Assembly: GCA_944392695.1 (NCBI GenBank)
Contig: CALXXN010000005.1
Location: forward strand, 1-64,000
DNA: 64,000 nucleotides
Reading direction: 5' to 3'
Origin: an uncultured Spirochaetales bacterium
GTDB taxonomy: Bacteria > Spirochaetota > Spirochaetia > Sphaerochaetales > Sphaerochaetaceae
In this document: positions 1 to 9,057 of the stretch, piece after piece
Numbering within the stretch: position 1 is the stretch's first letter
Layout of the letters: every line of letters starts with the position of its first letter
Notes under the pieces: generated by a model
What the model saw: only the letters and a program-made list of their open reading frames with translations
The model's database searches: none
What the model was told of the DNA's origin: nothing
Program-made: the position numbers and the translations under genes

Positions 1-111
1 CTACTTCTTCACTCTGATTCAGTACATCTCCATCCCGTCAGTGAAATACAATTCCCCTAAGAAAACGTGAAGAGCCACAAAAAACATGGAACCTGCTGTG
101 AAGGACATGAA

Positions 112-140
112 AAGGCCCTCGGTACGTTACCAAGGGCCTT
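112..140 (-). terminator. Terminator after glgA
   Basis: Inverted repeat with arms AAGGCCCT and AGGGCCTT, extended by GGTA/TACC across one mismatch. Read on the minus strand the stem is followed by TTTTC. It starts 18 bases after the glgA stop, so it is a plausible Rho-independent terminator for that gene. Confidence 0.75.
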
Positions 141-157
141 GATTTGAAGCTGAGGCC

Positions 158-1615
158 TTACATCCTGGAGTAAAGGTCCATGTAAATCTTGGATGAGTTG
201 TTCCAGGACCAATCCTCCCTCATTCCACGTTCAATCATCTGGTCCCAGTGCTCACGTTCGCTGGTGTAGACGAAGTAGGCATGGCTGATACGGCCCATCA
301 GCTCATCCGCAGAGTAACCTGCGAATGAGAAACCTGTTCCTGTATTGTTCATCGGATTGTAAGGCTTGACCGTGTCCTTGAGGCCACCTGTCTCGTGGAC
401 GATTGGAATGGAACCATAGCGCAGGCTGATCAGCTGTGTCAGCCCGCAAGGTTCGAAGGCCGAGGGTACGAGGAAGGCATCCGCAGAAGCGTAGATCTTG
501 CGGGACAACGCATCAGAGTAGCAGATGTTCGCAGACACCTTGCCAGGATACTTCCATGCATAATAGCGGAACATGTTCTCATAGTTCGCAGCGCCTGTGC
601 CTAATACGACAAGCTGCACGTTCATGCCGCAGATCCTGTCCATGACACCGTCTACCAGGTCGAGCCCCTTCTGGTCCGTGAGGCGGGATACCAGGCCAAG
701 CATCAGGGCATCCTCGTCAACAGCCAGGCCAAGCTCCTTCTGGAGGGCTGCCTTGTTCAACTTACGTTTCCCACGGAAGTCATCGACACTGTAATTGACT
801 TCAATCGCCTTGTCTGTGGCTGGATCCCAGGCCTTGTAATCAAGGCCATTGACAATACCCCACAGCCTCTCGTGACGCCACTTGAGGATGTCATCGAGCC
901 CATCACCAAAATTGGGCGTCTGGATTTCCCAGGAATAAGTGTTGCTGACTGTGGTGATGTAATCAGAATAGACCAAGCCGCCACGGAGCATGGAACAGTT
1001 CCATTCGCTCTGTGGGATTGACGTATCCTGGTAAGGACTGACAAGCTTGCCTGGGGTGAAGCACTCATCTGGCAGGCCGGAGACCCAGCGTATATGCCCG
1101 ACATTCCAAGTCCCTTGGAAGCGGAGGTTGTGGACGGTCATGATTGTACGGATACCTCGGAAGAAGGGATCCCCCTGGAAGACAGTGTTGAGATATACAG
1201 GGACCAAGGCCGCCTGCCAGTCATGACAGTGTATGATGTCAGGACGGAAGCCGATCAGTGGCAGTGCGGAAAGCACGGCCTTGCTGAAATAGGCGAAGCG
1301 TTCAAGGTCCTGGAACATATCGTAATAAGGCACCAGGCCGGAGAAGTACTGTTCATTGTCGATGAAGTAGAAGGTGATGCCATCAAGCTCCAGTTTCTTC
1401 ACACCGACATAGATGCGGTTGTCCATCTGGAAATAGTAGACAGTCTCCATCTTCTCCCTGTACTCCCACTTGATCGCATGGTAGTTGGGTATGATGACGC
1501 GGATATCGTACTCATTCTTATCGAAGGCCTTGGGAAGGGATCCGACAACGTCGGCAAGACCACCTGTCTTGACGAAGGGGACGCTCTCGGAAGCGACAAA
1601 CAGAATCTTCTTCAT
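158..1615 (-). CDS. glgA: Glycogen synthase (ADP-glucose type, GT5)
   Basis: Transfers glucose from ADP-glucose (UDP-glucose in some relatives) to the non-reducing end of an alpha-1,4-glucan in the cytoplasm. The 485-residue product has the usual GlgA length. The N-terminus carries KTGGLADVVGSLP at about residues 17-29, the glycosyl-donor loop of family GT5. HDWQAAL near residue 131 and the C-terminal SAFEPCGL and HETGGLKDTV motifs belong to the GT-B nucleotide-sugar fold. The ATG is preceded by AAAGGATGG about ten bases upstream. It is the last gene of the minus-strand run but has its own promoter-like sequence between it and the LacI-type gene, and no other glg gene is present, so it is probably transcribed separately. 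Confidence 0.95.
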   Translation of the reverse strand: MKKILFVASESVPFVKTGGLADVVGSLPKAFDKNEYDIRVIIPNYHAIKWEYREKMETVYYFQMDNRIYVGVKKLELDGITFYFIDNEQYFSGLVPYYDMFQDLERFAYFSKAVLSALPLIGFRPDIIHCHDWQAALVPVYLNTVFQGDPFFRGIRTIMTVHNLRFQGTWNVGHIRWVSGLPDECFTPGKLVSPYQDTSIPQSEWNCSMLRGGLVYSDYITTVSNTYSWEIQTPNFGDGLDDILKWRHERLWGIVNGLDYKAWDPATDKAIEVNYSVDDFRGKRKLNKAALQKELGLAVDEDALMLGLVSRLTDQKGLDLVDGVMDRICGMNVQLVVLGTGAANYENMFRYYAWKYPGKVSANICYSDALSRKIYASADAFLVPSAFEPCGLTQLISLRYGSIPIVHETGGLKDTVKPYNPMNNTGTGFSFAGYSADELMGRISHAYFVYTSEREHWDQMIERGMREDWSWNNSSKIYMDLYSRM

Positions 1616-1651
1616 TATTTAAACCATCCTTTTGTGTGGCTGAATACATAG

Positions 1652-1679
1652 ATTGTACAACCTGCCAGCCGGTTCACAA
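1652..1679 (-). promoter_or_regulatory. Promoter of glgA
   Basis: Minus-strand TTGTGA (1679-1674), 16-base spacer, TACAAT (1657-1652), about 36 bases before the glgA start. Sits in the gap between the LacI-type gene and glgA, so glgA can be transcribed on its own. Confidence 0.55.
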
Positions 1680-1689
1680 AGAGGATGTT

Positions 1690-2703
1690 TCACATGAAAG
1701 CCGCACTTGACTCCCGTATGATCAATTCAGCACTGAGGTATATTGATTTCACAAGCCCCTGGTCACGTCCGATCAGCCTCATCAACAACTCGATGGCGAC
1801 AGAACCAATCTGTGCGGTCGGCTGGCTGACAGTGCTGATCGTCGGGTTCATTATCTGGCTGATCTGTATGTCATCAAAGCCGACGACAGCCACATCCTGG
1901 GGAACCCTCAGCCCGGCTTCCAGGCAGGCTTTCACCGCGGCGCAGGCCAGTACGTCAGAAATGCAGAAGAACGCATCAGGCCGTCCAGGAAGTTGCAGCA
2001 TGCGTGCGGCATGGGCCTTGGCCACTGCGTAATCCATGTCAGCAGCCACAGAACAGAGGTAATCAGTATTGACAGGGAGTCCTTTTGAGGCGAGTGCGTT
2101 CTTATATCCCTTGTAACGGTCCTTTGCATACTTGAAATCCGAAGGACCGTTGATCATGGCGATGCGCCGGCATCCAAGGCTGAGCAGGTATTTCACAGCC
2201 CTCTCACTGGCAGCCTCGTCATCAATCGACACAAAGGGGATTGGCAAAGAAGGATTCGCCTCACAGCAGGTGACTACAGGCAACATCTCGTTGATCTTCA
2301 TGATCCGGTCAGGGTCGATCGCATTTGCACAGACGACCCCTCCCGCCTTCGTGGTCTTCAAAAGGGCAAGGAAGGATGGTAATGACTCCTCACTAATCGG
2401 GTCCTCGTTGACCAGGAGGTTGTAACCAAAGCCCTTGGCCGTACGGCGGGCGGAACTGATGATCGGTGAGTAGAAGGGGTTCTTCAGCGATGGCACGTTA
2501 AAGATGATCAGGTTGTCCTTGGCACGCGGGGTCAGGTCCAGCGTCAGGGGATCCACTCCAAGCTCGGCGATGGCCGAAATCACCTGGGAGCGCTTCTCCT
2601 CACTGACAGACTGTGACTTGTTGAAGACACGGGAGATTGTCGCAATCGAGATTCCACTCTTGTCAGCAATCTGCTGGTAGGACAACTTGGTCTTGTTGCT
2701 CAT
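1690..2703 (-). CDS. LacI-family transcriptional regulator
   Basis: DNA-binding repressor or activator of 337 residues. An N-terminal LacI helix-turn-helix (residues about 8-30, YQQIADKSGISIATISRVFN) is followed by the hinge region and a periplasmic-binding-protein-like effector domain (about 60-330) with the typical GFDDIQISQIMNPTISTVSQP stretch near the C-terminus, split by this annotation only for naming. The ATG has GAAGGAG upstream. It is the last gene of the eight-gene sugar operon that begins with the binding protein at 10020, so it probably senses the transported sugar or a derivative and controls that operon. Candidate operators are the dyads at 10094-10214. The ligand cannot be read from the sequence. 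Confidence 0.92.
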   Translation of the reverse strand: MSNKTKLSYQQIADKSGISIATISRVFNKSQSVSEEKRSQVISAIAELGVDPLTLDLTPRAKDNLIIFNVPSLKNPFYSPIISSARRTAKGFGYNLLVNEDPISEESLPSFLALLKTTKAGGVVCANAIDPDRIMKINEMLPVVTCCEANPSLPIPFVSIDDEAASERAVKYLLSLGCRRIAMINGPSDFKYAKDRYKGYKNALASKGLPVNTDYLCSVAADMDYAVAKAHAARMLQLPGRPDAFFCISDVLACAAVKACLEAGLRVPQDVAVVGFDDIQISQIMNPTISTVSQPTAQIGSVAIELLMRLIGRDQGLVKSIYLSAELIIRESSAAFM

Positions 2704-2721
2704 CGACGCTCCTTCATCCGA

Positions 2722-3699
2722 CTAGCCCTCATCAAGCGAGGAGAGGATCGTGGTCAGTTTGAGGACTTCCTCCTTCTTCACAAGCGGGGGACGCACCCCA
2801 TCAAGTTCATCAATGATATGATCCAACTCCTCATAGTACCAGCCTGTAGGCGGCACGTTTATACCAGTGGAGACAGTGACAGGATATTCGATATCCACCT
2901 GCCTTGAGGAGCCTCCAGAGGGATGGATGAACACATTTGCCCCATCATTCCCAATCACCGCCTTGTCGAAGATCACACGCCAGGTCGCAGTGAATGGGAT
3001 TGGCGCATCAAGCCATCCGGCCTCAATGCCTACATGACAACCAGGAAGCTTGAATGACAGGCGGTGGTAGTTCACACAGGGTGCGTCGACACTTCTTGTC
3101 GAGAAACGTTCCATCTCAGCCGCCTCCAAGGGGAAGAGCGACAGGGCCATGTCCAAGTCATGAACCATCAGGTCGAATGGGACGAGGCCGCTCTTGGCCT
3201 TGTCGAAGAGCCAGGAGCCCTCGCTCCAGGCCGGCATGGCGGACAGCCTGGTGAACATGGCGTCCCTGACAGCACCATAGTGTCCTGACAGCACGCATTC
3301 CCTGAGGAAGGCGTACTCCTTGGTATGGCGGCAGACGAAGGCGGGGATGAGCTTGCGTCCTGCCTCATCTGCCTTGGCATACATCTCCTCGGCATCTGCA
3401 AGCGTCAGGGCAAGAGGCTTCTCACAGATGACATCACGCTTGTACGACAAGGCCTCGATGACATCGTCATGATGGCAGTAGGAAGGCGTGCAGATGTCGA
3501 CAGTGTCCACCTCGGGATGGGCTTCAAGCGCACTCCTGATATCTTCATGGAAAGGCAGGTCCTTCGATGCGGCGAAATCCCTGTCAGCCTTGGTACGTCC
3601 GACAGCGGCTACGACCTGGGCCTTGGAACCAAGATAAGCGTAGTTGGCAACATGGACACGGCCCATTCCGCCAAGTCCGACAAGGATGATCCTCCTCAT
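2722..3699 (-). CDS. Gfo/Idh/MocA-family oxidoreductase
   Basis: NAD(P)-dependent sugar or cyclitol dehydrogenase, 325 residues. The Rossmann start is VGLGGMGRVHVANY at residues 7-20; CEKPLALTLADAEEM near residue 95 is the family signature that carries the catalytic lysine (EKP). The start ATG overlaps the stop of the upstream isomerase gene as ATGA, so the two are translationally coupled. It is the second dehydrogenase of this operon. With two isomerase-like genes between them, the context suggests stepwise oxidation and epimerisation of an inositol-like or keto-sugar substrate, but the substrate is not determined. Confidence 0.9.
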   Translation of the reverse strand: MRRIILVGLGGMGRVHVANYAYLGSKAQVVAAVGRTKADRDFAASKDLPFHEDIRSALEAHPEVDTVDICTPSYCHHDDVIEALSYKRDVICEKPLALTLADAEEMYAKADEAGRKLIPAFVCRHTKEYAFLRECVLSGHYGAVRDAMFTRLSAMPAWSEGSWLFDKAKSGLVPFDLMVHDLDMALSLFPLEAAEMERFSTRSVDAPCVNYHRLSFKLPGCHVGIEAGWLDAPIPFTATWRVIFDKAVIGNDGANVFIHPSGGSSRQVDIEYPVTVSTGINVPPTGWYYEELDHIIDELDGVRPPLVKKEEVLKLTTILSSLDEG

Positions 3700-4511
3700 A
3701 GCGTGTAACCCAGGCCTTCGAGGTAGCGGGCGCTCGTGATGAGTGCGTCATCGACCTCCTTGAGGCCCGATGGGCCATCCTTTGTGAATTCGATCTCGAC
3801 AGAGAGCGGGGCCCTGTTGCCTGCATCATCCAAGGCCTTGAGCACGGCAGGGATGTCGAGCCAACCCTGGCCAAGGGCGGGGAAGTCCCAGTCCGTACGG
3901 CCAGCTGCCTTGTCCTTGACATGAACATAGCCAATCAGGTCGGCATTCGCTTCGACATCCTCAGTACCTTTGACATCGCCATAGAAGACCGCATTGGCTG
4001 TATCATAGCAGATCCTGACAAGCGGAGACCCGGTCAACTCGATTATGGGACGGAGCCTGGATGCAGTACCATGCTCACCATGTGTCTCAAGCACGATTGA
4101 CAGGCCAAGGTCCTCGACCAATGGCAGCAAGCCCCTGATATTGGCGGCGACCTGCTCATCAGCGCCCTTCGCCCTGTCTTCGAGATGTGCCTCGCCGACG
4201 CTTGTGACGACGATACGTGCTCCTAGGAAGGCGGCCAGGCGCAGGTTCATCTTGAAGTCATCAAGGCGTGACTCATCCATCAGGTTCGTGTGTCCACTCA
4301 TCGCAGCTATCGTCAAGCCGTTCATGCGGACCATGTCACGCACATCGCATAGGCGGGAGAAGCTCATCGTGGGGAAGACATGTTCGGTCCAGCCCTTTGT
4401 GGCAGTGAGCTCGATATTCCTGAAGCCTGCATTCACAGCACCTCTGACAGCCTCCTCGATGGAGAAGCCATGATGGCAGTTCGAGTTGACAATCACTGTG
4501 CGCGGAATCAT
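3696..4511 (-). CDS. Sugar phosphate isomerase/epimerase (xylose-isomerase-like TIM barrel)
   Basis: 271-residue AP-endonuclease-2/xylose-isomerase-like barrel protein. Metal-binding positions typical of the family are visible: E in VLETHGEHG (about residue 141), D and H in CYDTANAVF and YVHVKDKA, and E in SVEIEF near the C-terminus. Such proteins isomerise or epimerise free sugars, keto-inositols or hydroxypyruvate. The ATG overlaps the stop of the upstream gene (ATGA) and its own stop overlaps the next start in the same way. It is paired with a second, divergent member of the same family just upstream in the operon. Confidence 0.88.
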   Translation of the reverse strand: MIPRTVIVNSNCHHGFSIEEAVRGAVNAGFRNIELTATKGWTEHVFPTMSFSRLCDVRDMVRMNGLTIAAMSGHTNLMDESRLDDFKMNLRLAAFLGARIVVTSVGEAHLEDRAKGADEQVAANIRGLLPLVEDLGLSIVLETHGEHGTASRLRPIIELTGSPLVRICYDTANAVFYGDVKGTEDVEANADLIGYVHVKDKAAGRTDWDFPALGQGWLDIPAVLKALDDAGNRAPLSVEIEFTKDGPSGLKEVDDALITSARYLEGLGYTL

Positions 4512-5422
4512 ATGACGAAATTCCTCATGTAACGGTATGTGAGCTGGATGGATGCCTCGATGCGTTCCCTGGAGCCCTCGAAGGCCTTGTCTTCGATTTC
4601 CACACAGGCAGGCCCATCATAACCACTTGAAGTCAGGGCTGATACGAAGGCGCCCCAGTCGACATCACCAAGCCCTGGGAGCTTTGGTTCCATGTAATCC
4701 AAGGGATAGGCCAGGACTCCACAGCGTGCCAGCTTTTCAGGATGAAGCTTGATGTCCTTGAAATGGATGTGGAAGATGCGGTCCTTGTACTCTTCAAGGA
4801 TGGCACAGTAATCCATTCCCTGCCAGACGAAGTGGCTTGGGTCGAAATTCAGCCCGAAATTGTCATAGAGCAGCCGCTTGAACATCTCATCCCAGATCAC
4901 CGGGGAGTAGAAGAGGTTCTGCCCACCAGGCCACTGGTCACGGCCGAAGAGCATGGGGCAGTTCTCAATACCAATACGGATACCACGCTCCTTGGCATAG
5001 GCGAGGATGGGATCCCAGACCGAGACCGCGAGTTCGATATTGTCCTCGACGCTGAGATGCTGGTCACGGCCGATGAAGGTGTTCACCCGGCCGACCCCGA
5101 GTTTCACAGCAGCGTCGATCAGGGCATGGATGTGCCTGACCGCCGCCTCACGCTTCACCTTGTCAGGGTCAAGGGTGTTGGGGTAATAGGCAAGTGCGGA
5201 GATCTCCATGCCATGCGAGGCCGTGTAGGAGAGGATATGGGAGACCTTGGCGTTATCAAGGGCGGTGACATCGATGTGGCTCACACCAGCATAGCGGCGC
5301 TCCGCCTTGCCGGAAGGCCAACAGGCAACCTCCACACACTCATAACCCACGCTTGATGCATGGTCGATCATCTCCTCGAAACTATATCCATCGTAAATCG
5401 CACTGAGTATTCCAAGTTTCAT
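4508..5422 (-). CDS. Sugar phosphate isomerase/epimerase (xylose-isomerase-like TIM barrel)
   Basis: 304-residue barrel protein. I place the start at the ATG at 5422, which gives MKLGILSAIYDG and has a perfect AAGGAGG eight bases upstream; an in-frame TTG six codons earlier has no ribosome site. Family metal ligands appear as E in GIENCP (about residue 158), D and H in NFDPSHF and HIHFKDIK, and E in CVEIED. It is longer than its neighbour at 3696-4511 and only distantly similar, so the pair is more likely to do two sequential steps than to be a recent duplicate. Confidence 0.88.
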   Translation of the reverse strand: MKLGILSAIYDGYSFEEMIDHASSVGYECVEVACWPSGKAERRYAGVSHIDVTALDNAKVSHILSYTASHGMEISALAYYPNTLDPDKVKREAAVRHIHALIDAAVKLGVGRVNTFIGRDQHLSVEDNIELAVSVWDPILAYAKERGIRIGIENCPMLFGRDQWPGGQNLFYSPVIWDEMFKRLLYDNFGLNFDPSHFVWQGMDYCAILEEYKDRIFHIHFKDIKLHPEKLARCGVLAYPLDYMEPKLPGLGDVDWGAFVSALTSSGYDGPACVEIEDKAFEGSRERIEASIQLTYRYMRNFVI

Positions 5423-5436
5423 TTCAAAATCCTCCT

Positions 5437-6462
5437 TCAACAGCTTACGCTGTGCCCTGTACGGGACGACTCGATTGCAGCGAAGACAGCCTTCATCGCG
5501 GGAAGGACGTCACGTCCACTCATGTCACATGACCTGGAATCAAGGGATGCCAGGAAGTGGTCGATCACCCCGCTCGAGGTCTGGTTGTCATTCGTCTGGA
5601 TCTGGTCGACGTCGTAGTATTCCTTCGTGCCATCCTTCATCTCGATGACAATCGAATGGTCCTTGTCATCGTAGATCCTCATCACACCAAGGCTGCCATA
5701 GATGATCGTGCTGTTGTCCTCACTGCCATAGTTGGTCCAGCTGGCAGTCATCGTACCTATAGCACCACCCTTCATCTTGTAGACGCAGAATGCGTTGTCA
5801 TCGACAGCAATCAATTTGTCATCTGCACCACGCTTGTCCAGTGTCGACAGCACCGCTGTGACAGAAGCGACCTCATCATCGAGCAGGAAGTCTACCAGGT
5901 CGGTCTTGTGCACACCAAGATCAGCCATGGCACCCATGACAGCGAGTTTGCTGTCGAAGAACCAGGTGTTCCTGCCTGGATCGACAGACCAGGTCTCCGG
6001 GCCGCCATGACCGAAGGTCGTCCTGAAGGATATGACACGGCCAATATGTCCGGAGTGGATCAGCTCATGGGCCCTGCGGTGGGCTCCTGTCAGGCGCTGG
6101 TTCTGGCCGATCATCAGTATGCGTCCAGCCTTGTCGGCGGCCTCGACCATGGCGAGACAGTCCTCCAGGCTTGTCGCCATTGGCTTCTCACAAAGGACGT
6201 CCAGGCCCTTCTCCAACGCCCTGATGGCCATTTCCGCATGGGTATGGTTTGCCGTGCAGACACTGACAGCATCCAATGGCATGTCCAGGAGTTCGTCAAC
6301 AGAGGAGCAGGCCTTGCCACCATGCCTGGCGGCAAGCTCCCTGGCCCTTTCAAGGTTCAGGTCATACCAGGCATCAATCCTGGCACGCCCACTTGCAAGA
6401 TACTCAGGCACATGGCGCACCTGTGCGATCTTGCCACATCCAATGATACCTATCCTGTACAT
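5437..6462 (-). CDS. Gfo/Idh/MocA-family oxidoreductase
   Basis: 341-residue NAD(P)-dependent dehydrogenase. The start is set at the ATG at 6462 (MYRIGIIGCGKIAQ), preceded by GAGGAGG; upstream in-frame sequence is low-complexity read-through of the permease gene. The Rossmann motif GIIGCGKIAQVRHV is at residues 4-17 and the catalytic CEKPMATSLEDC follows near residue 95. It sits directly after the ABC permease, 10 bases downstream, and before two isomerase-like genes. It probably acts on the sugar brought in by the transporter. Confidence 0.9.
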   Translation of the reverse strand: MYRIGIIGCGKIAQVRHVPEYLASGRARIDAWYDLNLERARELAARHGGKACSSVDELLDMPLDAVSVCTANHTHAEMAIRALEKGLDVLCEKPMATSLEDCLAMVEAADKAGRILMIGQNQRLTGAHRRAHELIHSGHIGRVISFRTTFGHGGPETWSVDPGRNTWFFDSKLAVMGAMADLGVHKTDLVDFLLDDEVASVTAVLSTLDKRGADDKLIAVDDNAFCVYKMKGGAIGTMTASWTNYGSEDNSTIIYGSLGVMRIYDDKDHSIVIEMKDGTKEYYDVDQIQTNDNQTSSGVIDHFLASLDSRSCDMSGRDVLPAMKAVFAAIESSRTGHSVSC

Positions 6463-6472
6463 CACAACCTCC

Positions 6473-7516
6473 TCAGACCTTCTCTTTCTTCTGCAGCAGG
6501 ACTGCGACGATGACGATGACACCCTTGAAGGCCTCCCTGAGGAAGGGAGGGACACCAATCAGGTTCAACAAGTTGTTCATGACAGCAATGATCAACACAC
6601 CGAGGACGGTGCCGGCGATGGATCCCTTGCCTCCAGACATGCTCGTGCCACCGACGATGACAGCGGCGATCGCATCCATCTCGTAACCACTTCCCGCATT
6701 AGCATAGTCCATAGACCCGATGCGGGAGACCTGGAGTATGGAAGCGACTGCCACCAGCAGGCCCATGATGGTGTAGACCATGCGCTTGACGCGCTGTGTG
6801 TTGATACCAGACAGCTTGGCTGCCCGCTCATTGGATCCGACAGCATATACATGACGTCCGAAGGCTGTATGACGTGAGATGTAGTACATGATGAAGGCCA
6901 GGACCAGCCAGTAGATTATAGGCATGAACATCTGGCCGCCAACCGAGAGGTTCGCTATCTGGGTGAAACCACGAGGAACAGAAGGGTTGATTGTCTGCAT
7001 GCACTGCTGGGTGACAGAGCGGCATATGTTCATCATGCCCAGTGTCGCGATGAAAGGCGGAAGCTTGCCGATTGTGATCAAGCAGCCGGTGACCTCTCCA
7101 AGCACGATGCCCATCACAAGGCCCATGATGATACCCACAAGGTAGGCAGGAGCACCTGTGATCCCGATGCTGGTCAAAAGCCCGGTCGCACTTCCATCAA
7201 TGAAGACCATGACCACCGCACCAATGGCGACAAGGGTGGAACCGACCGCCAGGTCGATGCCTCCAGTGATGATGACGAAGGTCATGCCAAGGGCTATGAT
7301 GCCGATTGTCGCATTGTTGCGCAGGATGTTGAGCCAGTTGCGCGTCCACAATGAGAGCCAGGCTCCGAACCCACCTTGGTCGAAACCGAGGGCGATCGTC
7401 TGCAACACCACCATGACAAGGAGGGCGCAGAGTGTCGAGAACAGCGGATGCGTGCTCCACTGACGGCGGAACCAAGCCAATGGCTCGATGTTGTCTATTC
7501 TTTCAATCTTGTTCAT
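6473..7516 (-). CDS. Sugar ABC transporter permease (RbsC type)
   Basis: Inner-membrane permease of 347 residues with about nine to ten hydrophobic helices. The segment GIIALGMTFVIITGGIDLAVGS (about 73-94) is the signature of the BPD_transp_2 family of ribose/galactose-type importers, and IAAVIVGGTSMSGGKGSIAGTVLG near 285 is the coupling region that meets the ATPase. The ATG overlaps the ATPase stop (ATGA). One permease gene serves as a homodimer in this transporter class. Confidence 0.94.
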   Translation of the reverse strand: MNKIERIDNIEPLAWFRRQWSTHPLFSTLCALLVMVVLQTIALGFDQGGFGAWLSLWTRNWLNILRNNATIGIIALGMTFVIITGGIDLAVGSTLVAIGAVVMVFIDGSATGLLTSIGITGAPAYLVGIIMGLVMGIVLGEVTGCLITIGKLPPFIATLGMMNICRSVTQQCMQTINPSVPRGFTQIANLSVGGQMFMPIIYWLVLAFIMYYISRHTAFGRHVYAVGSNERAAKLSGINTQRVKRMVYTIMGLLVAVASILQVSRIGSMDYANAGSGYEMDAIAAVIVGGTSMSGGKGSIAGTVLGVLIIAVMNNLLNLIGVPPFLREAFKGVIVIVAVLLQKKEKV

Positions 7517-9000
7517 TCCCCAGCTCCTGTGGCTAGACTCATGATATTGTGCTCATTCATATCACCACCTTCGAGTGAGGCGGTGATCCTTCCGTGGTAC
7601 ATGACGTAACAGCGCGAAGCGACGCGTATGACCTCCTGGGCCTCGGAAGAGAGGACCACGACAGCCACACCCTCGCCTGCAAGACGGAGGATGATCTCAT
7701 AAATCTCCTCCTTGGCTCCGACGTCGACACCCTGTGTAGGGTTGTCAAGGATCAATATCTTGGGTGATGCGCTGAGCCAGCGGGCCAGGACGACCTTCTG
7801 CTGGTTGCCTCCTGAGAGGGAGGTGATCAGGTCATCTTCCGACCCCATCTTGATGCTCAGCCCAGCCTTCTGACGTGCGAAGTCCTCTTCGAGGCGCTCA
7901 TTGTCTAGGAACGGGCCCTTCCTGCGGCTCGAGAGCGTCGCAAGGGATCCATTCTCAAAAATGCTCATGTCCTTGATGATGCCATTCTCCTTGCGGTTGC
8001 GTGGCACATAACCAAGACCAAGCTTGACAGCCTGGCTTGTCGAATGGATTGTGACGGGCCTTCCACAGACCTCCAAGGTGCCGCTTGTTAGCTTTCCTGC
8101 CCCGAAGACGGCCTGGAAGAGCTCGCTGCGGCCATCGCCAAGAAGGCCGGTGAAGCCTACGACCTCACCACTGTGGACCTCAAATGACACATCATTGAAG
8201 TAGTGCCCATCTCCAAGATGCTCACCTTTCAGGACGACCTCCCCTCGTTCGGAAGACCTGCGCTCCCTCATGATGAGCTCATGTCCGACCATGTCAGCGG
8301 CGATCTGGCGGCTGGTCGTGTCCTTCACCAGGCCGCTGGCCACCATATGGCCATCCCTGAGTACCGTATAGCTGTCACAGATCTCCATGACCTCGCCGAG
8401 CTTGTGGCTGATGAAGATCAGGCCGACACCTTGGTTGCGCAAAGTACGCATCATTGAGAAGACACGCTCGATTTCAGGGTCCGTGAGGCTCGTGGTCGGC
8501 TCATCCATGATCACAAGCTGTGCGTTCATCATCATCGCACGGCTGATTTCAACAATCTGCTTATAGGAAGCATCGAGGTCACGGACCATGACGCTTGGAT
8601 CAAGATCCAGGCCCATGCGGTCGAATACCTCCTGGGTCCGGGCCTTCATGGCCGCGTGGTCAATGGCCCCGCCCTTCTTGTGGACCTCCCTTCCTAGGAA
8701 CAGATTCTCATAGACAGCCAGGTCATTGATCAGGTTCAGCTCCTGGTGGATGAAGGCGATGCCATGGTCCAGGCTTTCACGGGGGTTGTGGAAGCTCACT
8801 TCCTGGCCATCAATCAGTATCTGCCCTCCATCAGCAGGAAGGACTCCACCAAGGATGTTCATCAGCGTGCTCTTTCCTGCACCGTTCTCACCAAGAAGGG
8901 CCTTGACCTGGCCTCCTTCAAGGGAGAAGTCGACCTTGTCCAGCACCAGGTTGGAGCCGAATGACTTGGATATCTCTTTCATCAACAGGGTCATGCTCAC
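7513..9000 (-). CDS. Sugar ABC transporter ATP-binding protein (RbsA/MglA type, two ABC domains)
   Basis: 495-residue fused double ATPase that powers import. The first domain has Walker A GENGAGKST at residues 37-45, Walker B LVIMDEPTTSL and a degenerate signature (DASYKQIVEI). The second domain has the degenerate Walker A region GLLGDGRSEL, a canonical LSGGNQQKVVLARWL signature, and ILDNPTQGVDVG in place of DEPT, a normal pattern for this family. The ATG follows the binding-protein gene by 57 bases, a gap filled by a strong stem-loop. Confidence 0.95.
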   Translation of the reverse strand: MSMTLLMKEISKSFGSNLVLDKVDFSLEGGQVKALLGENGAGKSTLMNILGGVLPADGGQILIDGQEVSFHNPRESLDHGIAFIHQELNLINDLAVYENLFLGREVHKKGGAIDHAAMKARTQEVFDRMGLDLDPSVMVRDLDASYKQIVEISRAMMMNAQLVIMDEPTTSLTDPEIERVFSMMRTLRNQGVGLIFISHKLGEVMEICDSYTVLRDGHMVASGLVKDTTSRQIAADMVGHELIMRERRSSERGEVVLKGEHLGDGHYFNDVSFEVHSGEVVGFTGLLGDGRSELFQAVFGAGKLTSGTLEVCGRPVTIHSTSQAVKLGLGYVPRNRKENGIIKDMSIFENGSLATLSSRRKGPFLDNERLEEDFARQKAGLSIKMGSEDDLITSLSGGNQQKVVLARWLSASPKILILDNPTQGVDVGAKEEIYEIILRLAGEGVAVVVLSSEAQEVIRVASRCYVMYHGRITASLEGGDMNEHNIMSLATGAGE

Positions 9001-9013
9001 CTCAGATAAAGTG

Positions 9014-9040
9014 GTGGCTGCGGGTATGCCCCGCAGCCAC
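9014..9040 (-). terminator. Stem-loop between binding-protein and ATPase genes
   Basis: Eleven-base perfect arms GTGGCTGCGGG / CCCGCAGCCAC around a five-base loop. On the minus strand it is followed by CACTTTATC, a poor U-tract, so partial termination or 3'-end protection of the binding-protein message is likelier than full stop. Confidence 0.75.
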
Positions 9041-9057
9041 AGGATTCCCCTTCCTGA

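Noticed and set aside
5557-6513. A 318-codon open frame antisense to the Gfo/Idh/MocA gene
   Set aside because: The minus-strand dehydrogenase has clear Rossmann and EKP motifs and a good ribosome site; the plus frame has none.
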